From assembly GCF_030272615.1 (NCBI RefSeq), contig NC_081409.1, positions 210,223,190 to 210,287,189 of the forward strand: a stretch of 64,000 bases of DNA. The letters run 5' to 3'. The position numbers were made by a program, and so were the translations under genes. The notes beneath the pieces were generated by a model. That model saw nothing but the letters and a program-made list of their open reading frames with translations, ran no database searches and had not been told where the DNA came from. Each line of letters begins with the position of its first letter. Position 1 is the stretch's first letter. Origin of the DNA: Cryptomeria japonica (lineage: Eukaryota > Streptophyta > Pinopsida > Cupressales > Cupressaceae). Positions 22,542 to 34,817 of this stretch are shown here, in pieces.

Positions 22542-23037
22542 GGGGAAGAGCACTAATAGTGGATCGTGTTCCAATAACCAATCACTTCTTGTGCATCCAA
22601 CCCCTCAATTACTAATTTTAAAAAGCCAAAAAAATGATAATGAAAAGTTTATTAATAAGTTTCACATGTACCAATAGCCGATCACTTTTTATCTTTTTTG
22701 ATCGATAATTGGTCCATTTGTACACCACTGCTAGGAAATTTTTGCACAACTACTAGGACGTTTGTCCACAAGTACTAGGAATTTTGAGTGGATGGCTATT
22801 AGAACATTTTTAAGTAGGTATTGGGCGACACTTTGAAATGTGTACTTTTTGACCCTTGTGTGCATAACTAATCTCATAGCATGTGTCATTATTACCTTAG
22901 CTATAAGCAGTTAAGTCACATATGGAGACAACAAAAAAGAAAAAGAAAAAGAAAAATTGTCGAATCCAATATAATGTTTAAGATTTGTGGATGTGGGTGC
23001 ACGAAATTAGCTATAACCACTACTGATATGCTTCCCC
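22542..23037 (+). mobile_element. 496-bp MITE, TA target duplication
   Basis: Ends are inverted copies, GGGGAAGAGCACTAATAGTGG-like at the left (first 7 bases identical, 15 of 21 overall, both reaching TAGTGG), and TA lies directly outside each end (22540-22541, 23038-23039). Copies 2 and 3 of the surrounding unit read straight across this point (TATTGAAATATTATATTGC and TATTGAACATCATATTCC), so they serve as empty sites. No transposase is encoded. TA duplication fits Tc1/mariner-type MITEs. Confidence 0.75.
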
Positions 23038-24558
23038 TATATACCCAAAAAAACTCATTAAATTTTAGCTTCAATAAAACAAAATCCAAAAAAAATATTT
23101 GAACTTTAACCACCCCTTCATTTAAAATTAAATCTTCACTCAATTTTTACTTTCAACCTTCATAATCAAGAAAACCAATCAATATTATATGATTTCAAAG
23201 AGAAATAGTCACGTACATGTTAAACACAGTTAATAATGTAAGAAAAGTGCAAGTCATCAGTGTAGTTGCAGGTGCAGGTTGTGTGTAAAATTTGTCTGGT
23301 CAATCACTTATTGAGCTTTATACTGAAGATTCTTTGGCTTTCCATCGTGCCTCCTATAATAGAGGATTCTTCACAAAGATTGGCAATTGATGATTGATTG
23401 ATTTGTAATTAAACAATAACATAGATTGTCAATCAAATTGAAAAACAATTACATGCCATAGTGACTATTCCAATTAGGTGGTCATGATATCATATCATAT
23501 ATCATATATATGTGTTTCTTTTTTATCATTGATATCTATATTTTAAAAAATCTATGTAAAATATGATAAATATCAAATTTTTATTTTTATTTAGTATAGT
23601 CATTTGTTCTTTTCCATAAAAAAATTAAGATAAAGATCATCAAATTTCATGGAACTAAAATAAAAAATTCATCTTCCAAACAATTAACAGAATAATATAA
23701 ATAAAAACAAAAATTAACCATTTTTAAAAACAATGCTTTTGCATGCACATTTGACTTTAAACGCATTCAAATCTTCAAAAAAGTACAATGCATTTGTGTT
23801 AGACTTGTTTATTTTCTCAAACCCCGTTGCCATTGTAAAGTTATGAACATATCAGATAATAACTTATTAGAAGTAGATTTTATAGATTCCATTAACAATG
23901 AAAACAACTCAATTATTCAATTGTGGAATATGAAGTTTCAATGGGTTAAAAAAGACTTAACAAGCAAGATCCTTGTATAAAGTATCTTTTTAATCAACTT
24001 ATTTGTGTTTTTGTTTATGCCTTTTAGATCACACTTAGTGACTAGGATACCTTCCATAGTGATCAATTTGCATTCATTTTCAACAAATATATCAATAAAC
24101 AAAAAGAAACATCTACTCATTCTTTCAAACCTTCAAACATTGCACTTGAAACATACACCTTGAACATAAAACCACAGAAATACACATCCACCTTGATAAG
24201 ATATATAAATCAAACCATCATTTGCCATTATGAAAATATTATTTTAGCCTATTATTTGTCTTATAAAATATTTTTCCTTCCCTAAAATAGATGTTTGTCT
24301 TATATGGGATCTTTCATTCCCTAAACCAAGCATGATTTGAATCCATTGTTTAGTCTCTTCCACGTTGTGGCATAAGATAGTATTCTTTTGTGTCTATTGA
24401 TAATCACTTGTACTTTTATTAGGTTTATGCTTTTTATATTTATTTTGCCTTATATTTTGACCCATAATGTTCCTACTCAAGGTCTCCATGTTCTATTCAT
24501 ATCATGGTATTCTTTGAATAGTTTGTGTGTGGTGCAGGAGCACCTAATAGGTCTTTAT

Positions 24559-26251
24559 GCCTTAGTGAGGTCATGATATAATATTTTAAGATTTTTGAAT
24601 TCATGTGATGTAATAAGTTCAATAATGACCATTCTTGATGTAAAAAGTGTCTTTTAAGTCATTATAAGGTGTTTTGAGTTATGTTAAAGTCATATAGTCG
24701 ATATTGTCAAAAATCGTCAAAAGTTGTCATTATGTTGAAAATGAGTGTCAATGGGTCAAATATGTTGTTTTATGATACTTAATGGTATTTTTGTCCTATT
24801 TGGACCTATTTGAGTCATTATTGGAGAATGGGAGTCATAGATTATGTCTAGATGCAATTTGGAGCAAAATTGTCAAAATTGACAAAAGAGTTGTCAAGCA
24901 ACTTTTGAGTTTGTAAGGGTAATTGTGTGTTGTTAAAATGAGTTGTAAAGGTGGTTATAACAATTTTGAGGATTGAAATGAATTATAAAATCCTTTTAAA
25001 TTTTTGGGGATGGCTGGTTGGTGGATGTAATAAGCAAAAAATAAATAAAGTTGTGAATTTTTTGCACTTTCTTGCATTTCTCAAATGTGACAGTCTGAAA
25101 ACAAGTGTTTTTATTATTCAAAACTCATCTATCTGAAATATAAATAATTTTTAAATGATAGAGGGGTGAATACTAAGTATAATTTTTTTGTTTTATTTCT
25201 TTTCATCAAGTTTTGAGGGAGTTCTCTTAATTTTTGTAAAAACGGTCAAAACCCTACCCTAGGGTTTGCTGAGACATTATAAAATGTAAATAGCCTCCAT
25301 TCCACATGATCAAGGACCAAATTTTTTTGGAATGGATGGAAAATATATGTATTTTAGTTTCCTTTTTTTGTAGGGATTCATATACAATTTTGGCACGTGC
25401 AAACAAAGAGAAAGTTGACAAAAATTGTGTCTCAGTTTGGGACAACGGTGTGTTCGAGGAATTTTGATTGGGAAAATTATATTGTGATACCTTCAAAGGT
25501 CAAGTGATAGTTGTGGAGAGTTTTTTATGGTCCCCTTGATGTGGAACAAGGGTTGTCAAGTTGGGAAAACAATCCAAATGCATAAACTTATTGACTATCC
25601 TAAAATTGCTAGTTGTTGTCTTAGTTTGACAATTTAACAAGAACTTGTGTTTATGAGTTTGAATGCTGGTTGGTTTTGTAGTTGGAGTTGGTGAGTTTTT
25701 TGTAGTTGGAGAAGTGGAAAAGAAACCTTAATATATGATTGTCCTAAACATGTTGTTGGTTGTCCTAAACATGTTGTTGACTGTCCTAAAAATAGTGAGT
25801 CCTTAATAAACATTGTTTTGTCATTTTGGGAGGTTGGGTGGGTAGAGAGAATCCAAAGTGAACATTTTGACAATCCTTTTAGGATTTACAAGGGAGTTAT
25901 GTTTTTGTGAGGAATACTTGTGGCAAGTTGTGAAGTTGGGAACTAGTGGAAAGTGGGAGTCCTAGTTGGGGTAGCCTTGGTTGTGTGAGTACAAAGGAGA
26001 CTAATGGTGCTTAAATGCTATGGAGAATGATTTGGGGTTTAAGAGAGTTGAGTATGCATGGATGAATGTGTGTGAGTGGTTGGATAAGGGATTGAGAAGC
26101 ATGGGTGATTTTTGGGCTATTGTAGCCTTGTGAGTGGATTTGTGAAGTTATGGAAGACTTAGTACCTATTGGCTAGGTAAGTTTGGAGAAGCAAATATCC
26201 CTAATGTAGTTTTGGTGAGGATTCCTTGCATCGGATTGGTATCAGGGCAAT
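24559..26251 (+). mobile_element. 1693-bp insertion with 8-bp direct repeats, type unclear
   Basis: GTCTTTAT flanks it at 24551-24558 and 26252-26259. The matching place in copy 2 (around 36205) has a single GGTCTTTTG and no insert. There are no obvious inverted ends and no coding capacity. TGGTATCAGGGC at 26237, two matches short of a tRNA-Met primer site, and a TATAAAATG motif near 25277 suggest LTR material; an 8-bp duplication would instead suggest hAT. The first 350 bases are related to 16140-16310. Confidence 0.5.
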
Positions 26252-28421
26252 GTCTTTATTTATTTTGTGTCATGTTTGTTAATTTTTTTCATCATGGATC
26301 CACCAATAACATCGTACACTTCTTGAGTGTTGGGGCATTCTATTCATTTCATACATTGGATACATTATCACCTCAATCTTATATAACCTAATGCATAATA
26401 TCCACTATTATATTACATAAAGGTTGCTAAACTCAAAGTGTACACAACACATCATCATTTCATCTATAATCATGCTTCTTGTATATACTTTTTTCTTTTT
26501 CCATCTTTCATCTATCATTTTTTTTCATTAGCTCTTCTTTTAAGAGATCACCCATCTATTTTATGTGAAAATGATCTTTTGAGGGTGAACCAATCATTTG
26601 AGTTTTACAATTTTCCATTTCTTACCTAAATTGGGCATATCATCTTCAACATCTTCTTTATCTTCTCTAATGTATTTTGCTTGGCTATTTTATTTTCTTT
26701 GAAAAAACATCACTTCAAAGATTACTTCCAAAAAGAATACAAATGTAGACACTAAAAATATTCCTTTTAATCGTCATCTTTAATTATTCATTACATTAAT
26801 TAATTATTGGTTATTATTAAGTCTTCATTTAGAAACAAAAATTTCACCTACGAGTCAACTCAATCTCAATATAGAAACTCAATATTCATCCACCAATTAA
26901 TTCTTCTTTATTAAACTTATTATGAAAATAAAAACTTGATGTGCACATTTATCTATAAATTAAATAAATAATTCAATATTATCCTCTTTTTGTATCAAAT
27001 AGGAAAATTTGTAATTTGTACTAGATTTGTATCCACTAATTCTCTAATTAAGTTGATTCATAATCTTCATCGTCTTCATCATCCTAATCTAACTCAAAAG
27101 TATATAGATAAAATCACTTCTTCATAATTTCAATCATTCGTTCACTTTCTCACAATTCCATCATATCAAATTAGTCACTCATCATCTCATAGCTTTATTT
27201 TATTGAGATTGCATCCACATCCATTGGTGAAGCGAAATATCATTTAATTTTGAGGTTTGCAATCAGGTTTGTAGACTAGTTTTAATTTGTTTTTGATTTT
27301 TTGTTTACAAGTTCTTTTTATTTCTAGTTTATTAAGTTTCCTTACTTATTATCTATTTTGAATTGAGTTAAATTAGACTACTATTTATCAAATCTGGAAT
27401 TTTAATACTCACAACTAAATGAATTTTAACATTGTAGATTTTTTATTTTTTTAATAAATTTTGTCATTTTTTTATTTATTATTTTTAATTTTATTAGAAT
27501 TTTTTATTATTCATATTTTGTGGGAATTGTTCACTTCCAAACTTATAATAAAGAGAGCTTAATCAGTTGATATAGTGTGATTTTAAATTCCACCCAAACA
27601 AAACAAAATCAACAAAAAAATATTTAGACATTTACCAACATTTCATTTATAATTTTAAATATTTCATTAATTATTTACAATCAATCCTGATAATGTAGAA
27701 AAGCTAAATTAAGTAAATATATTATTTATTATTTTAAATTTTTATTACAATTTTTTTATTATTTGAATTTTATGCGAGTTAATTAATTGATGTGGGGTGA
27801 TTACAAATTCATCATAAATAAAAAAAAATCAACAAAAAAATTATTTAAACATTTACCAATATTTTATTTATATTTAAATCTTTCATCAACTATTTACAGT
27901 CAACCCTCATAATGTAAAAAAGCTTATCTAATTGTTAATCATATAATGTTAACTTAAATTCAAACAAAATTAACAAAAAAAATACTTGAGCTCTTGTCAA
28001 AACATTTTATTCATGATTGTTTACTTAAACTCATAATCAAAACTAAAAAGTATTAAAAACAAATATATTAAAGAAAAATAGAGAATAGAACAATAAAACA
28101 CAACATCGAACTCACAGCCATACAATCCTATAAATACACTAATAGAAATGACAGTAAAATTAAAATATTGTCAACCAACTAAAATTGATCGACACTCAAC
28201 TAAAGACTCTTAATAGCTAACTAAAAAAAATCTACAAATCATCGAACTCTCACTATTGAAATATTATATTGCAAAAAAAACATAAAATTTTAACTTCAAT
28301 AATACAAAATCCAAATTTTTACAACCACTTCATTTAAAATTAAATATTGAATCAATTTTTACTTTCAACCATCATACTAAAGAAAACCAATCAATATGAT
28401 GTGATTTGAAAGATAAATATT

Positions 28422-28811
28422 TATAAAATTTTATCTGAACCTACATAGTAGTAAGATCTAGCTAGAAAGAAAGAAGTAAACTTGCAAAATAGAGAGAAAA
28501 TTTGAGAGAAGAATAAGAAAAAAATTATTTCAATGATTGATTGATTAGTAACAAATGAATGAATTACAATATATAAAGAGCCTTCGTCAAAGAAAAAAAT
28601 GAAGGAAAAACAAGTGTGGATTTGGAAACAAAAGAGAGGAAATCTACAAATTTGAAACAACAGATTGAAAGCTTGATATCCTCCTTAGTTAGCTTAGAAT
28701 CCAGGCAATAATTTTTTTTCCCAATTCACGAGAGTAAAATGGGAAATACCACCCATAAAACAAGGAAAAAGTTGTGTTTGAAGACTACAAAAAGCATAAC
28801 ATGCACCAACA
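28422..28811 (-). repeat. 3' LTR of the minus-strand copia-type element
   Basis: A 390-bp LTR matching 30570-30735 plus 34819-35059. In element sense it starts TGTTGGTGCATG after the G-rich polypurine tract and ends TTTTATA, where TG..CA has decayed at the last position (TA instead of TG on the plus strand). It contains a CTTTATATATTG TATA-like box. Confidence 0.8.
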
Positions 28812-29215
28812 CCCCCCCTTAATTCGAACTAAGGAGACTAAAGACTAAAGAAGGAAAGAGGGAAAACCTGGTGGGAACAAAACCCCCCTAAAAAAAAATA
28901 TGCACTAATTCTGCATGGGAACATGTATGCCGCAACGTCCTTCACCCCAAGAAGGTCTCACAAAAAATGAAAATAAAAAGATAAGGCCTATTTGTGCCTC
29001 CACAAAGAAGAGAAAGAATGTCAATGTAAACTATAGCATGGTGAATGTTGTAGTAGGTTTCTCAACAACAAATGATGCCTCTTCCTTTTGAAAGATAGAA
29101 ACCTCGAGCTATCAACCTGTTGAATTCCCACTCAAGTGAAAAGTATGAAGGAATAAAGATGAATGGTTCTCGAAAATACTCATATGTCTCCAATCTAATG
29201 TTGAACTGTGACTCG

Positions 29216-29587
29216 TGTTGAAAGGTGTGTTCCCTTGGTCTCCTTGTGATGTACAACGTATCACTCAGGTTTGTGACATGGCTTAACTGCCTCCTGTGGA
29301 TTCTATAAGTCTATTGGTTGTATCGGGCATTAACAGGTCAATCTTTTGGTGAAAAGACAACCGCACTTATAACAAGTGGTAACAGAGCTTGGTCATATGT
29401 TCAAACCCCTTGCTTGCGCTAGGGGAGATTGTTGCAAGGTGTGTGCCCTTGGTCTCCTTGTGTTGTGCAACACAATGTTTGGGTTTGTGACATGGCTTAA
29501 CTGCCTCCTGTGGATTCTATAATTATATTGGTTGTATTGGGCACTAACAGGTCAATCTTTTGGTGCAACAACAACCGCACTTTAACA
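29216..29587 (+). mobile_element. 372-bp TRIM/SMART-type miniature LTR retrotransposon
   Basis: Two direct repeats of 159 bp (29216-29374) and 158 bp (29430-29587) both start TGTTGMAAGGTGTGT and end AACA. The 55-bp interior holds TGGTAACAGAGC two bases after the first LTR (11 of 12 matching the tRNA-Met primer site) and AGGGGAGA directly before the second LTR as polypurine tract. Flanks ACTCG and ACTCT agree at four of five bases. There is no coding capacity. It sits inside the copia-type element, so it is younger than that element. This is at the lower size limit of known TRIM and SMART elements. Confidence 0.85.
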
Positions 29588-30738
29588 ACTCTACCATACA
29601 AGATTCAATAATAGTGACCACTAAAGTGTGAGATTTGTTCAGATGTGAATCAGGATGTGTCAAGATAGTAGCATGGAGTGGTTGAGAGAGAACAAGAGAA
29701 TCCAAACCAAAAGAATATGCATCTTGATGTGAGCTGACATTGGAGAGATGGCATATGTCCCCAACGTTGTCATCATTGTCAAGGAGAGATTCAACAAACA
29801 AATGATAAATATTTTGATAAGATGATATCTCGCTCATCAAGAGGACAAGAACGAACTTGTTGAAGAGAATCTGAGGTAGAATTCAAAGAAACCAAAATCT
29901 CTGTCGAATTGGTAGGTGGAGGTGACTGAATAGATGCCAATATTGGAGGTGTAGTTAGAGGAGAAACAAGAGGAAATGTCTATGTGAAATAAAGACTCTT
30001 CCAATAAGCAATTTCCTCTTCAATATCATCATCATACATAGGATAATCAGCATTATGAAGGGAGAGAAGTATGTCTATAGTTGGATCATCTGGGAATGGA
30101 GGTTCAATGGGATCTTCATACATTTCCCATAAAGTGGCCCAAAGAGTGAGAGGACACTCAATGTGTGATAGATCCCATGATGTGTGGTCCCCAACACTTA
30201 GAGCAATTAATCCTAAGATATGATCATTTCTACTTTCCCATGCAAGTTTCTCCCAACAAGTACTTGGTTTTGGAATAAACCCACAAATGTGGCAATAGAT
30301 AAATCCATTGATAATGCTTTAGGATTCCATCATGCCAAGACTTGTAGTTTTCTTTTTCCAAAGTGATGGCAGGTGGATGATATTTTATTCTCATTTTAGA
30401 CTTAGATTACCCCCTTTTGGAACTTTATTTCAATTCATGAATACATAAATGAAATTAAAAGACAACCCTCAAGAAAATGAAAATTTTCATTCTAAAATAG
30501 CTCCAATCTTCAAACATTGCAAAACATTGTTATGCTTCTTCTTTCCAGCAATCATGTGCTTTGATACCATGTAAAATTTTATCTAAACCTGCACAACATA
30601 GTAAGATCTAGCTAGAAAGAAAAAAGTAAACTTACAAAACAGAAAGAAAATTTGAGAGAAGAATAAGATTAAAACTATTTCATTGATTGATTGATCAATT
30701 AAAAATAAGTGAATTACAATATATAAAAAGCCTTCATG

Positions 30739-33700
30739 TAATGCCCACCAAATACCCTAGAGAAAATAACTAATCTAACAAACAAATGGAGATAATTTTT
30801 TTTATATCATCTACTAATGCATCATGTTAATCCACCATTACTCATATGTAAACATCATAACATATCATGATTGTAAAAGCAACTTAAACATAACCATAAT
30901 GTCACCAACATAGCATGCAAGTGGAATAACAATACATCTCACTAACATTCATTCCCTATAGTATATCAACGTCGTTACTTACTATCAATACCACATAAAC
31001 ACATACATATCAGGGAACCATTAACATCCATTACATTTAATTACCTACTCAAATACTTTCTTCCTAGCATGGAAATCATTTACTTTCAATGCATTCCTAA
31101 CCCCATTAACTCTTGGATTCATTTTAAAACTCTAAATCAAATGTTCCTAATCCCCTTTTAAAACCATCTATTAAAGTCATATTTACTAATGCATATAGAA
31201 TTCATTTCATTCAAGAATTATCATACATTTCATCAAGGTAAACTTATACAAAAACAATATGCAAGTCTAAGCAACAAGGATACACATAGCTAAGTTCATT
31301 CAAATCTTATTCCAATATAGATCTCATTTTGTTTTCTACATAATGAACATTCTTACAACAAGAACCATAAAATGAATACATCATCTTATTACATTACAAG
31401 ATCATAGTCTCTACATCATCATGCCCTATTACATAAGAATACGTGGTGCAAGTACATAATCTCTTTTACATTTATATTTTCCTCATGATACAATAATTCA
31501 ACAATGTTATCTTGAATACATATAAATCAGCTCCATAAATCCACCTGCATAATTAAGAGACATAAAATCCACATCCACGCATGCTAGCAACCAACAAAGG
31601 ACATCTCAATGGAAGAAGACATCAAACCACCCAGCCATGTGGAACCAATAAGGAAACACCCCTCGTGTTAGGAGATGACACAAAGTTCCAACTAACACTC
31701 TGGACCTAGGCTAACACCTAACAACCAAAGGAACTCAACTCAACATCCACAAGAGATAAACAACCAAATAACAATAAATCAAGTCACATCACAAGGCTAA
31801 TCACAAATCAATAAACTCCCAGAGGTGCACCAACAATCAAGGCATAAGGATCGTGGACACATGTAGGGAAAGAGTATCATCACATGTAGTCACCATGGGA
31901 ATGTGGGAACCTGTCCTGGCATCTGTGATACTCATGCAGAGCTATCTAAACCTACGAGGATACCAAGGGAGTTCGTCTTACCTAGATCACCAAGGTCTTT
32001 TCAACTGTTCCCGAATCAACATAAACACCCCTGGGAAATGAGTTGAGGCCACAAATTAATTTATTATCTAATTAAGGTGATTTACCTCTACCCAACCCAC
32101 TTATGATTAATTAATTATGTTATCACTTGATTACAAAATAGACTCCCAATGAGATATCCTAGCAGTCTAGACCCTGGGTAACCTGGTTGTCTAATCCTCA
32201 CGACCCTAGTCACTCATATGGAAGCCCACTCCCCCTAACCATATACCAAGACCTTAGGGTGAACATAAATCACAATGAAATCACAATAACACCATGAAAT
32301 CTCAACATGAAATGAATCCAAAATTACAACATCACTAATACAAAACTAAAGCGCAATATGAACCATTAAGCAACATATAAAGAAAGAGCCTTCACCAACA
32401 TAAACATAGCAATAAACATGAGTAAGGAATGCATTCTTCTTAATCAAACATAGCCAAATATATTCTCGAAAGTGAGGCACAATACTCTCATTGTAGCTCT
32501 CATAAAATCATCTCTCGACAATAAGGCATTCATCCTCTTGCTGGAGCAAATCAACACATATGCATAACCCTCAACTATAAGGCATAAACCATATTACTAG
32601 AGCTCTATCAAACATGAAATTATTGATATAGAATCATAAACACTTTAGAGGTACTCAAATAAATCATAAAAAATCCTCTAGTAAAAGCCCAAAATCCGGA
32701 AAAGCAACCACATTAGACAAAATTGACAAAAACCCACAAAACGGGGTAGTTTAGCACATATGACACAAAATTTAGTGCATATGATTCATAATTTAGCGCA
32801 TACAATGCATACTTTAGCGCATATGACTCCCAGAATAGCACATATGAGACATAGAGAAAAAATGCGAAAAACAAAAAAATAAACTCACGATTGACTTAGG
32901 AAAAATATTGAGGCATAAAATTGGACTTCAAATCCATCCAGAAAGATGCAATGATGTTCAATACTCAAAGATCAAGAAGAAAACAATCAATTGATCAAAT
33001 CATGGACTTAAAATCCACTCCAAAAAGCCACAGAAACTCCTGAAAACACTCAGAGTGTAAACACTCAAATCAACCAAATTAAACCATGAACATGGAATGA
33101 AAACACTCCAAATACACATAAGGGAGTATGGGAATCCAAATTACACTTCCAATTGATTTAAATAATAATAGTACCACACAACCAAAGAAATCACAAAATG
33201 CATATAGAGCCATCCACAACAGTACTCAGGAAAATAAGCCAAATAAATGAAAACAAATGAAACATATGAAATCAAATCCCCAATCTATCAATTGTGTATA
33301 TTTATATATCTATTCATTATTATTTTTTGATTTACATAATTACTTCACCCATTCCTTCAAGCAACATTGAGACACATAGAATACTCTCCTTTTCCAAAAT
33401 CAAATTTACAAGAGATTAAGCTCCTCTGACTTGGATTTAGGAGTGATGGAAAATCCAAATCCACAAGCTTTCACCAATCCAAAATCCAAGCAAAAACTCC
33501 AAAATCACAAAAAACCAGTCCAGAAGCTAACCCGACAACAAACTCAGAAATTCAATAAATAGAAAATCAATTCAAAACTATAGAAAAATATTGGCCAATT
33601 AAGATATTCCAATAAACCATAAAATATACCTATTATGCATAAAATCAAGGTAAAAATATAAAATATTTTTATTTACTTATCCCCATAAAATCAACCAATA

Positions 33701-34817
33701 GGTTAAAAGGGTAGGTAAACTATATAATATATTATATTTAATATTTTAATTACTCAAACAATAATAAAAGAGGATTAATAAATCAAAAACATAAAATAAG
33801 CTTTATGGGAAAATAAAACATAAAAAGCCAATAATTTAATTAAACCAAAGATAATTAAATAAATAATTACCACAATTAAATATCAAGACCTCAATTGTAT
33901 TAAATAAACAAATAAATTTAACCAATTAAACATTAAATCCCAATAAATAAATAATAGCCAAGGCTCATAAGACTATAATCAAACAATACAAATGATTATT
34001 AAATCTCAATAATAAATTAAACAAATAATAATTAAATAACCCAACTATATAATAAATTAATTTTAAAATTAATAAATTATATTAATCAATTATTAATTAA
34101 GTATATAATCAAACACTCACAATGCCACAAGGCAACACGACACAAGGGTCGAACAACACATTGCAAGATGCCACAAGACAACTCAACTGAAACACTAGAG
34201 ACTAGAATAACAACTAAGACCTAGAGTATAAGGAAGGAAACTCATGCCATCTCCAACAAATTGTCATTGGGATAAGACACGCTCAGACCTGTGAAGCCAA
34301 GTGGAGTCAATGTCTGGTACCTGCAAATCTGTCACCACCAATACATGTACAACAACATATACAATAACACATGTCATGAGATAAATAAACAAGTGAAGGG
34401 GAATCACAACGTCATATTGTGCTCACGAATGAATGGTATGACATCATCCCTATCACAACCGCAGTAAAAGACAGGACCTCAACAACCAAAAACTTATCAT
34501 AATCATCATTGTATCATATATAAGCATGAGATAGGGTTAATACATCATAAAATACCATCAAATAACCATAGACAAATATAAAGCATACATATAAAATGAG
34601 TGCATAGGGATCATCAATTAGTAATCCATCATCATAATAGTCTAAGATATGTCAACCATCCATAAGAATCATCATAAAACATGTCAATATAAAAAGGTCT
34701 ATCATCATCCATGAAATGTACTCATATAGATATAGTCATAAACATGAATCAAAACATCACATAAGACTCAAATCAAGTCTATCGAGACATAAAAAGAATA
34801 GATGAATAAGGAAGGCA
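30739..34817. mobile_element. ~4.1-kb insertion in the 5' LTR, type unclear
   Basis: Interrupts the 5' LTR at its TATA region. It starts TGTAATGCCCACC and may end GGCA, as LTRs do. About 22 bases of the target, YTACAATATATAAARARYCTTC, are present on both sides (30716-30737, 34819-34840) with about three differences, which is longer than the 5 bp of LTR elements. The interior is A-rich on the plus strand and has no pol motifs. It carries a five-copy 21-bp repeat. A large solo LTR of a gypsy element is one reading; recombination between two LTR copies is another. Confidence 0.45.
32752..32856 (+). repeat. Five tandem 21-bp units, TAGYRCATAY type
   Basis: TAG begins units at 32752, 32773, 32794, 32815 and 32836, exactly 21 bases apart. 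Each head reads TAGYRCATAY (TAGCACATATG, TAGTGCATATG, TAGCGCATAC, TAGCGCATATG, TAGCACATATG), followed by an AT-rich tail. The GCGCATATG head recalls the 29-bp palindromic repeats of the large transposon, though the periods differ. Confidence 0.8.

Larger units (their letters stand above)
22112..27929 (+). repeat. Copy 1 of a ~3.5-kb non-coding tandem unit
   Basis: Begins near CTAATTGTTACCATA and runs through landmarks repeated in copies 2 and 3: ACAAAATTGACAAAAAC, TTTATTCATGATTGTTTAC, GACACTCAACT, AACCAATCAATAT, GCAGGTGCAG, TAAAATTTGTC, AATAACATAGATTGTCAAT, CATCATGGATCCA and ATTATCACCTCAATCTTAT. Net of a MITE (496 bp) and a 1693-bp insertion it is about 3.6 kb. Near its right end it holds a ~220-bp internal duplication (AATCAACAAAAAAAT at about 27612 and 27828). 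No coding sequence is apparent. Confidence 0.75.

Noticed and set aside
29377-29410. tRNA-like or SINE promoter (GTTCAAACC B-box-like text)
   Set aside because: No matching A box or cloverleaf; the TGGTAACAGAGC beside an LTR end is better explained as a primer-binding site.
32752-32856. CRISPR-like array
   Set aside because: Units are only 21 bp, contiguous and imperfect, with no unique spacers, in a plant nuclear context.
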